Below, in pieces: positions 1-4,454 of a stretch of 6,232 nt of DNA. The notes beneath the pieces are model-generated. The model saw only the letters and a list, made by a program, of their open reading frames with translations, was not told where the DNA came from and ran no database searches. The stretch's first letter is position 1. Every line of letters starts with the position of its first letter. This DNA comes from Alphaproteobacteria bacterium (lineage in GTDB: Bacteria > Pseudomonadota > Alphaproteobacteria > Sphingomonadales > Emcibacteraceae). The translations under genes and the position numbers were made by a program. The stretch lies in NCBI GenBank assembly GCA_013152615.1, contig JAADGA010000098.1:1990-8221 (forward strand), given 5' to 3'.

Positions 1-304
1 TGGCAAATATCTCAACACAACTGTCACCCGGATTGCACTCAAGATTCACCTGAATATTCTGTAGTGGCAACGGGTGGCACAGCGGGATCAGGTCGGCGGT
101 TTTCTTGGCGGCCATAATACCGGCGAGACGGGCTACGGAAAAAACGTCGCCCTTTTTCATGCCGCCTTCTGCGATCAGGGCGAGGGTTGCCTGCGCCATA
201 TAAACCCGGCCACGGGCCGCGGCCCGGCGGTGGGTTTCCGCCTTTGCCGAGACATCGACCATGCTCGCCCGGCCATCAGCATCAAGATGAGTTAATTTGG
301 ACAT
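1..304 (-). CDS. moaC: MoaC, cyclic pyranopterin monophosphate synthase (3' end beyond window)
   Basis: Cytoplasmic enzyme of molybdenum cofactor synthesis. With MoaA it converts GTP to cyclic pyranopterin monophosphate; MoaC acts on the 3',8-cyclo-GTP intermediate. The first 101 residues are visible, of about 160 usual for the family. They begin [19 protein letters not shown] and include [29 protein letters not shown] (residues 50-69) and the signature DLIPLCHPL (71-79). K51 and H77 match the conserved active-site Lys and His of E. coli MoaC; the conserved acidic residues and second Lys expected near 112-131 lie beyond the left edge. The ATG at 304-302 is chosen because GGAGG stands 7 nt upstream and the protein then begins like E. 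coli MoaC. It lies 3 nt after the trpC stop, so it is cotranscribed with the trp genes. Pairing trpC with moaC is a known alphaproteobacterial arrangement without an obvious pathway link. Confidence 0.96.
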   Translation of the reverse strand, partial: MSKLTHLDADGRASMVDVSAKAETHRRAAARGRVYMAQATLALIAEGGMKKGDVFSVARLAGIMAAKKTADLIPLCHPLPLQNIQVNLECNPGDSCVEIFA

Positions 305-307
305 CGG

Positions 308-1102
308 CTATCCTCCGGTTAAAGTGCGGGTGGCCATGGTAACATCCTGCTGGCGCATCAGGGATTCTCCGACCAGAAAACAATTTATTCCGGCTTTGTT
401 GCGCAGTATTTCAAGGTCATCACGGCAGAAAATGCCACTCTCGCTGACCAGCAGTCTATCCGGTCCGGCCCGCTGCGCAAGCTGTAAACTAACCTCAAGC
501 GAAACCTCGAAAGTCTTTAGATTACGGTTATTTATACCAATAAGCGGACTTTTTAGTTTAAGGGCCTGTGCCATCTCTGCCTCATCATGGGTTTCAATCA
601 GCACATCAAGGTCAAGCGCCAGCGCCACCTGTTCAAGCTCCTGCGCCTGAACCGGGTCAAGCAGCGCCATGATCAGCAGGATACAGTCGGCACCGAGCGC
701 GCGCGCCTCAACAATCTGATAGGGGTCAATGATAAAATCCTTGCGCAGCAGCGGCAGGGAGCTTGTGGCACGGACCGCAATAAAATCATCATCACTGCCC
801 TGAAAATAAGGTTCGTCGGTGAGGATGGACAGGCAGGTCGCGCCGCCGCTCTCATAGCCGCGAGCGAGCAGGGACGGATTGAAATCCTCCCGGATCAGGC
901 CTCTGCTCGGACTGGCTTTCTTGATTTCGGTAATCAGGCCAAAACGGCCCTGTTGCTGCGCATTATGCAACTGGCGGTAAAATCCTTTTGGCGCGGCAGC
1001 TTCTTTCACCCGTTGCTCCAGCGTGGCCAGGGCGACGGCCTGTTTACACGCCGCAACATGGTGGCGTTTGTCGATCGCTATTCTATCCAGAATATTACTC
1101 AT
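308..1102 (-). CDS. trpC: Indole-3-glycerol-phosphate synthase
   Basis: Cytoplasmic TIM-barrel enzyme that decarboxylates and closes the ring of CdRP to give indole-3-glycerol phosphate in tryptophan synthesis. The protein is 264 aa, normal for a monofunctional TrpC with no TrpF domain. By motif alignment with the Sulfolobus enzyme, the catalytic set is complete: E59 and K61 in LITEIKKASPSRG, K121 in PLLRKDFIIDPYQ, E170 in VLIETHD, N191 in GINNRNLKTFEV, and E221/S222 in LLVSESGI. The phosphate-binding C-terminal LVGESLMR is also present. The reading frame is open back to an ATG at 1144, but the start at 1102 gives [13 protein letters not shown], the standard family N-terminus. The upstream 14 residues do not look like TrpC and would lengthen the overlap with trpD. 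The chosen start overlaps the trpD stop by 8 nt. No clear Shine-Dalgarno precedes it, so translational coupling to trpD is likely. Confidence 0.96.
   Translation of the reverse strand: MSNILDRIAIDKRHHVAACKQAVALATLEQRVKEAAAPKGFYRQLHNAQQQGRFGLITEIKKASPSRGLIREDFNPSLLARGYESGGATCLSILTDEPYFQGSDDDFIAVRATSSLPLLRKDFIIDPYQIVEARALGADCILLIMALLDPVQAQELEQVALALDLDVLIETHDEAEMAQALKLKSPLIGINNRNLKTFEVSLEVSLQLAQRAGPDRLLVSESGIFCRDDLEILRNKAGINCFLVGESLMRQQDVTMATRTLTGG
312..316 (-). promoter_or_regulatory. Shine-Dalgarno site of moaC
   Basis: On the minus strand GGAGG lies 7 nt before the moaC ATG, inside the last codons of trpC. It is the strongest ribosome binding site in the operon and fixes the moaC start. MoaC can therefore be initiated independently, unlike the overlapping trp genes upstream. 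Confidence 0.85.
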
Positions 1103-2111
1103 TGGACAGGGTGATCCATTGTTCGAGTTTATCTGCGGCGGCACCGTTGTCTATCGCCTGTGCCGCCAGTATGGCTCCCCCTTTGAGGTCACGGGCCTTA
1201 CCAGCCACCAGCAGGGCGGCGGCGGCATTAAGCAGCACGATATTACGGTAGGCATTATGAGCGCCCTGCAATATGTCTTTCAGCGCGGCGGCGTTATCGA
1301 CGGCATCACCGCCGCGAATTTGTGACAGCGGAAAGCGTTCAAGACCGGCGTCCTCCGGGCTGATGTTAAATGTCGTGACCTTGCCGTCGCGATATTCGGC
1401 AACGAAAGATGGCGCGGAGATACTGAGTTCATCCAGACCATCGGTGCCGTGAACGACCCAGACCCGTTTTGATCCGATTCTGCCCAGCCCCTCGGCCAGC
1501 GGCCCCAGCCATTTTTTGTCAAATACCCCGATAACCTGATATCTGGCCCCGGCCGGATTTGACAGCGGCCCGAGCAGGTTGAAAATCGTCCGGGTGCCGA
1601 GTGAGGCCCGCGCGGGGCCAACATGGCGCATGGCGCTGTGATGACGGGTCGCCATCATAAAACCGATGCCGATTTCGCGCACGCAGCGTTCGACCGTTGC
1701 CATATCGGCCTCAATGTTAACGCCGAGAGTTTCAAGCACGTCGGCCGAGCCGGATTTTGATGATATCGCCCGGTTGCCGTGTTTGGCAACGCTTAAGCCC
1801 GAGGCGGCAAGCACAATGGCGGTCGCGGTTGATATATTATAGCTATGGGCGTTATCGCCGCCGGTGCCGCAGGTATCAATGGCATCATCCGGGGCGGCGA
1901 TAAAATGGGCCTTGGCGCGCATCGCCTCGGCAGCGCCGGTGATTTCCTCAATAGTTTCCCCGCGCAGTCTCAGTCCCATCAGAAAGGCGCCGATCTGTGC
2001 GCCGGTCGCATCACCGCTCATCATATAGTCAAAGGCATCACAGGATTGCTGCCGGGTGAGAGCCTCGCCCACGGCAATTTTATTGATCAATATTTTAAAA
2101 TCAACGGTCAT
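1095..2111 (-). CDS. trpD: Anthranilate phosphoribosyltransferase
   Basis: Transfers phosphoribose from PRPP to anthranilate, giving N-(5-phosphoribosyl)anthranilate, the second step from chorismate to tryptophan. The protein is 338 aa, the full usual length of a stand-alone TrpD. An N-terminal helical segment (1-70) precedes the nucleoside phosphorylase-like domain. The PRPP loop is DTCGTGGD (79-86), followed by NISTAT (92-97) and [18 protein letters not shown] (110-127). The anthranilate region is [12 protein letters not shown] (157-168), with R168 matching the conserved substrate-binding Arg. [17 protein letters not shown] follows at 171-187, and the magnesium-binding D227-E228 lies in DGLDE. 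The segment before HH reads FMMATR instead of the more common FLFAP-type sequence, a modest variation. The ATG overlaps the trpG stop as ATGA. Only a weak GGAAAG lies upstream, and it sits within a tandem repeat at the end of trpG, so coupling to trpG is likely. The stop overlaps the trpC start. Confidence 0.97.
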   Translation of the reverse strand: MTVDFKILINKIAVGEALTRQQSCDAFDYMMSGDATGAQIGAFLMGLRLRGETIEEITGAAEAMRAKAHFIAAPDDAIDTCGTGGDNAHSYNISTATAIVLAASGLSVAKHGNRAISSKSGSADVLETLGVNIEADMATVERCVREIGIGFMMATRHHSAMRHVGPARASLGTRTIFNLLGPLSNPAGARYQVIGVFDKKWLGPLAEGLGRIGSKRVWVVHGTDGLDELSISAPSFVAEYRDGKVTTFNISPEDAGLERFPLSQIRGGDAVDNAAALKDILQGAHNAYRNIVLLNAAAALLVAGKARDLKGGAILAAQAIDNGAAADKLEQWITLSNE

Positions 2112-2782
2112 CTTTGGCTGAACTTTCCGGGTTGGCGGGGTTTTCCGGGCTGACTTTCCGGGTTGGCCGGGTTTTCCGACAATATTATATCTTCATTATA
2201 TTTTCTGGCAAGAGTCACAAAATTCTTTAACAGCTCATGACCATTTTCCGATGCAATGCTTTCCGGGTGGAACTGGACCCCATACACCGGATGGCTTTCA
2301 TGGCACAGCCCCATAATCAGACCGTCCTCTGTCGTCGCGGTGATGTCCAGACAAGCGGGCAGGCTGTCCCGGTCAACAATAAGCGAATGATAGCGGGTGG
2401 CGCAAAACGGACTGTCAAGACCGGTAAAAACAGTTGTGCCATTATGATGAATGTCACTGACCTTGCCATGCATAAGATAAGGCGCGCGGCTAACGGTGCC
2501 GCCATATGTCTGGCCAATGGCTTGGTGACCGAGGCAAACGCCAAGTAGCGGCAGGGACCCGGCGGCCTGCCTGACCAGATCAAGACAGATGCCGGCTTCA
2601 TTCGGCGTACACGGCCCGGGGGACAGGATCACGCCTTCAATATTGCCGGCACCTTTCCGGGCCAGAATTTCCTCAACCGAGATGACGTCATTACGAAAAA
2701 CTTCAACCTCAACCCCGATTTCCCCCAGATAATGATAGAGATTATAGGTAAAGCTGTCATAATTATCGATCAAATAGAACAT
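2108..2782 (-). CDS. trpG: Anthranilate synthase component II, glutamine amidotransferase
   Basis: Class I glutamine amidotransferase subunit. It hydrolyses glutamine and passes ammonia to TrpE, which makes anthranilate from chorismate; in some bacteria the same subunit also serves PabB in folate synthesis. With the ATG at 2782 the protein is 224 aa and begins [15 protein letters not shown], the classic family start. The oxyanion region [12 protein letters not shown] is at 53-64, the nucleophile C83 lies in GVCLGHQ, and H172 and E174 in GVQFHPES complete the triad. The frame stays open upstream to 2905, but those 41 residues have no TrpG character. AAGGGA (2792-2787) and AAAGGGG (2800-2794) on the coding strand precede the chosen start. 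The family normally ends soon after LLKNFV (184-189). Here a tail of roughly 30 Pro/Gly/Asn/Gln-rich residues follows, encoded by a 31-bp tandem repeat. No trpE lies immediately upstream; a divergent symporter does. Confidence 0.95.
   Translation of the reverse strand: MFYLIDNYDSFTYNLYHYLGEIGVEVEVFRNDVISVEEILARKGAGNIEGVILSPGPCTPNEAGICLDLVRQAAGSLPLLGVCLGHQAIGQTYGGTVSRAPYLMHGKVSDIHHNGTTVFTGLDSPFCATRYHSLIVDRDSLPACLDITATTEDGLIMGLCHESHPVYGVQFHPESIASENGHELLKNFVTLARKYNEDIILSENPANPESQPGKPRQPGKFSQR
2122..2178. repeat. 31-bp tandem direct repeat at the trpG/trpD junction
   Basis: Copy one occupies 2122-2152 and copy two starts at 2153. Over the first 26 bases of each copy 25 are identical, the single difference being g at 2137 versus c at 2168; after that they diverge. 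The period is 31 bp, not a multiple of three. The TrpG coding strand therefore reads one copy as ENPANPES and the next in another frame as PGKPRQPGK. The repeat ends about 11 bp before the trpD start and supplies the final residues of TrpG. Confidence 0.9.
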
Positions 2783-2811
2783 CAGGTCCCTTGCCCCTTT
2801 GCAACGTCTGA

Positions 2812-2842
2812 GGCCCTTGTACATAAAAAAAGCGGCAGGGCC
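2812..2842. repeat. Inverted repeat in the trpG leader (6-bp arms)
   Basis: GGCCCT (2812-2817) and AGGGCC (2837-2842) are perfect inverted arms separated by 19 bases. In the trpG mRNA leader they would form a GC-rich stem whose loop holds a run of seven U. The site is 30 bases upstream of the trpG ATG and just beyond its ribosome binding site. Because the T-run is in the loop rather than after the stem, it is not an intrinsic terminator. A 6-bp repeat could be chance. Confidence 0.4.
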
Positions 2843-2857
2843 AATATAATTTATTGT

Positions 2858-2881
2858 GACGACTTCGATCTGGGAGTCGTC
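2858..2881. repeat. Inverted repeat GACGACT-N10-AGTCGTC
   Basis: Perfect 7-bp arms at 2858-2864 and 2875-2881 separated by 10 bases, in the divergent region about 60 bp before the symporter start and 76 bp before trpG. The geometry suits either a dimeric regulator operator or an RNA hairpin in the leader of one of the two genes. No known regulator consensus was recognised. Confidence 0.45.
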
Positions 2882-2908
2882 TATATAGTTAGTGCAAACA
2901 ATCAATAA

Positions 2909-2914
2909 TATAAT
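2909..2914 (+). promoter_or_regulatory. Probable -10 box of the symporter gene
   Basis: A perfect TATAAT lies 26 bases before the symporter ATG, leaving a short leader that contains the ribosome binding site. No good -35 is seen at 16-18 bp spacing: the candidates are TAGTTA and similar. The promoter may depend on an activator, or the box may be a chance match in AT-rich DNA. Confidence 0.35.
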
Positions 2915-2927
2915 TTAAAGTGTAAAA

Positions 2928-2934
2928 AGGGAAG
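2928..2934 (+). promoter_or_regulatory. Shine-Dalgarno site of the symporter gene
   Basis: AGGGAAG ends 6 nt before the ATG at 2941. It supports that start and places the N-terminus directly before the first membrane segment. Confidence 0.75.
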
Positions 2935-2940
2935 ATTTTC

Positions 2941-4224
2941 ATGTCTCACAAACATTCCATGATCCTGTTGTATCTTATCGTTGCGGGCATGATTGCCGGA
3001 TTGCTCGCCGGGTGGATTTTTGGCAAGGATGTGCTGGTGATAGAATGGATGGGGACATTATTTCTTAACGCGCTGAAGATGACCATCATTCCGCTTATTC
3101 TGGCGGCGGTGATTTCCGGGGTGGCGTCGATGGGCGATGTCCGGAAACTGGGTAAACCCGGGGGCCTGACCATGTTGTATTATCTGCTGACAACGATTAT
3201 CGCGATCCTGATCGGTCTGGTGCTGGTTAATGTCATTCAACCGGGCGTCGGGGTTGAGATGAATGCGCAGGCATTGCATATCGGTCAGCAAAAAGTAATG
3301 TCAAGCGGGGAAAAGGGCTTCAGTGATATCCTGCTCAGTCTGGTCTCGCCCAATCTGGTCAAGTCGGCGGTTAATTTACAACTGTTGCCGCTGGTGTTTT
3401 TCGCGGTAGTGTTCGGGGCGGCGGCAACCACGGTTGGCCGGGTCGGAGAACCGCTGATCAATTTCTTTGAAGGTCTTAATGAGACCATGATGAAAATTGT
3501 CGGCTGGATCATGTATTTTGCGCCAATCGGGGTTTTCGCGCTGGTGGCCTCTGCCCTTGGTGAAGCCGGTGGCGGCCCGGCCTTTATGCTGACGATTGTC
3601 GGTATTGGCAAATATGTGGCGACGGTTTTGATCGCATTGTCTGTCCATGCGGTATTGTTGTTTATCATCATGATCGTAATGTCCAAAAGGGGGGCGGTGT
3701 TTCTCAAGGATATGGCGCGTGCGCTGCTGACCGCCTTTGGTACCGCAAGCTCGTCGGCAACCCTGCCGCTGACCATGGAATGTGCGCGTGAAAACGGGCT
3801 TAGCGAGCGGTCAATAAGATTCGTCATCCCGCTCGGCAGCACGATAAATATGAACGGTACCGCGCTTTATGAGGCGATTGCCGCGATGTTCATTGCCCAG
3901 ATGTATGGTATTCACATGGGATTATTTGCGCAAATCCTGATCGTTATTACCGCAACTCTGGCCGCGGTCGGTGCTGCCGGTATTCCCCAGGCGGGGACGG
4001 TGACGATGCTGATTGTGCTCGGCGCGGTCGGCCTGCCGGCAGAAGGCATTGGTATTTTGCTGTCGGTTGACTGGTTCCTTGACCGCTGCCGGACGGCGGT
4101 CAACACTTGGGGTGATGCGGTCGGCGCGGCGGTGCTGAATAAATATATGATCTCAAGTGAGGAGAAAGCTCTGAAACGTGCGCTTGAGGCTGGCGAGGTA
4201 ACCGCGGATCAGCCACCAGGCTAA
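2941..4224 (+). CDS. Dicarboxylate/amino acid:cation symporter (SDF/DAACS family)
   Basis: Inner-membrane secondary transporter of the GltPh/EAAT fold, most likely importing an acidic amino acid or dicarboxylate with Na+ or H+. The length, 427 aa, is normal. Hydrophobic segments begin at about residue 8 and recur through the protein. The re-entrant loop HP1 carries TASSSATLP (268-276), TM7 carries INMNGTALYE (302-311), HP2 carries GAAGIPQAGTVTM (344-356), and TM8 carries VDWFLDRCRTAVNTWGD (376-392). Aligned with GltPh, D377, D381, R384, T385, N388 and D392 match D390, D394, R397, T398, N401 and D405. R384, equivalent to R397, suggests an acidic side chain on the substrate. N305 sits where most relatives have the Asp of NMDGT, which coordinates a sodium ion in GltPh. 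The substrate cannot be assigned from sequence, so no gene symbol is given. It is divergent from trpG and has no operon partner; the gene ends 2 nt from a convergent tRNA. Confidence 0.93.
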   Translation: MSHKHSMILLYLIVAGMIAGLLAGWIFGKDVLVIEWMGTLFLNALKMTIIPLILAAVISGVASMGDVRKLGKPGGLTMLYYLLTTIIAILIGLVLVNVIQPGVGVEMNAQALHIGQQKVMSSGEKGFSDILLSLVSPNLVKSAVNLQLLPLVFFAVVFGAAATTVGRVGEPLINFFEGLNETMMKIVGWIMYFAPIGVFALVASALGEAGGGPAFMLTIVGIGKYVATVLIALSVHAVLLFIIMIVMSKRGAVFLKDMARALLTAFGTASSSATLPLTMECARENGLSERSIRFVIPLGSTINMNGTALYEAIAAMFIAQMYGIHMGLFAQILIVITATLAAVGAAGIPQAGTVTMLIVLGAVGLPAEGIGILLSVDWFLDRCRTAVNTWGDAVGAAVLNKYMISSEEKALKRALEAGEVTADQPPG

Positions 4225-4226
4225 TT

Positions 4227-4300
4227 TGGATCCGGAGAGTGGATTCGAACCACTATTGATGGAGTCAGAGTCCATAGTTCTACCATTAAACTACTCCGGA
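4227..4300 (-). tRNA. tRNA-Gln (anticodon CUG), CCA encoded
   Basis: A complete cloverleaf folds from the minus strand. The acceptor pairs TCCGGAG with CTCCGGA, and T8 A9 follow. The D stem is GTTT/GAAC with loop AATGGTA. The anticodon stem ATGGA/TCCAT encloses CTCTGAC, giving anticodon CTG for codon CAG, and U33 is present. The variable loop is CAAT, and the T stem AGTGG/CCACT encloses TTCGAAT. Position 1 is at 4300, the discriminator is at 4230, and CCA is at 4229-4227. The weak U1-A72 pair is typical of tRNA-Gln and is a known recognition feature for the amidotransferase route that most alphaproteobacteria are thought to use. The discriminator is U73, whereas E. coli tRNA-Gln has G73. No terminator follows, so transcription would run antisense into the symporter 3' end. 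Confidence 0.95.
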
Positions 4301-4327
4301 ACAGAAGCGGGTATCCTGCCGGAGCCT

Positions 4328-4355
4328 TGTATAATCATTTTTTTAATCAGGTCCA
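4328..4355 (-). promoter_or_regulatory. Candidate promoter of tRNA-Gln
   Basis: On the minus strand TGGACC (4355-4350; 4 of 6 matches to TTGACA) and TATACA (4333-4328; 4 of 6 to TATAAT) are separated by 16 bp. Transcription would start near 4321 and give a leader of about 20 nt before the mature tRNA. Position and spacing are good; the hexamers are only moderate. Confidence 0.4.
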
Positions 4356-4379
4356 GAAATATTTTTGGCTTTTTTGATT
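4345..4379 (+). terminator. Weak terminator-like hairpin downstream of the symporter and tRNA
   Basis: CCAGAA (4353-4358) can pair with TTTTGG (4363-4368), including one G-U pair, around loop ATAT, and six T follow at 4370-4375. Outer arms AATCA (4345-4349) and TGATT (4375-4379) can add a second stem. The inner stem is AT-rich and weak, and it overlaps the candidate tRNA promoter. It could end plus-strand transcription from the symporter, but this is only a possibility. Confidence 0.22.
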
Positions 4380-4407
4380 GGTACTGAGCGGGCAAGCATT
4401 ATATAAA
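4378..4407 (+). promoter_or_regulatory. Candidate promoter of the ppx-rlmE operon
   Basis: TTGGTA (4378-4383; 4 of 6) and TATAAA (4402-4407; 5 of 6) are 18 bp apart, about 48 bp before the ppx ATG. The stretch 4400-4440 is AT-rich, so alternative -10 boxes such as TGTAAT at 4421 cannot be excluded. Confidence 0.35.
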
Positions 4408-4454
4408 AATGGATATGAAGTGTAATTTTTATGTAATCGGATGTTGGCAAGGTA

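Larger units (their letters stand above)
2783..2940. promoter_or_regulatory. Divergent intergenic region between trpG and the symporter gene
   Basis: This 158-bp, AT-rich stretch must carry the symporter promoter and probably the trp operon promoter. Two inverted repeats are visible, annotated separately. On the minus strand I found no convincing -35/-10 pair. I also found no leader peptide with clustered Trp codons and no stem followed by a T-run, so classical transcription attenuation is not supported here. The trpG frame is open across most of the stretch but encodes nothing recognisable. A weak fragment of TrpE was looked for and not seen. Confidence 0.6.

Noticed and set aside
297..650. 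Plus-strand open frame of 117 codons opposite trpC
   Set aside because: It lies entirely antisense to a clearly coding trpC with complete catalytic motifs, shows no recognisable domain, and is Ser/Arg-rich as antisense frames of such genes often are.
587..1114. Plus-strand open frame of 175 codons opposite trpC
   Set aside because: Although long, it is the antisense shadow of trpC codons; no domain, no ribosome binding site, and no independent gene context.
1103..1144. 14-residue N-terminal extension of TrpC from an upstream ATG
   Set aside because: The family start is [13 protein letters not shown], matched at 1102. The extension would overlap trpD by 50 bases and is not TrpC-like.
2821..2842. 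Intrinsic terminator suggested by the T-run on the minus strand in the trp leader
   Set aside because: No stem immediately precedes the T-run; the only pairing arms flank it, which puts the T-run in the loop.
2881..2896. Possible TrpR operator around CTATATAGTTAGTGC
   Set aside because: It lacks the CTAG half-site spacing of the known operator, and TrpR is not typical of alphaproteobacteria.
2783..2905. 41-residue N-terminal extension of TrpG in the same frame
   Set aside because: The residues before [11 protein letters not shown] do not resemble TrpG or a TrpE remnant, they include the leader inverted repeats, and a plausible ribosome binding site precedes the internal ATG.
3285..3842. Minus-strand open frame of 185 codons opposite the symporter
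   Set aside because: The symporter frame has all family motifs over the same bases. The antisense product is low-complexity and unrecognised.
4200..4300. tRNA-Gln as an integration site with a mobile element
   Set aside because: No integrase gene, no second copy of the tRNA 3' end and no composition change were seen on either side within the window.
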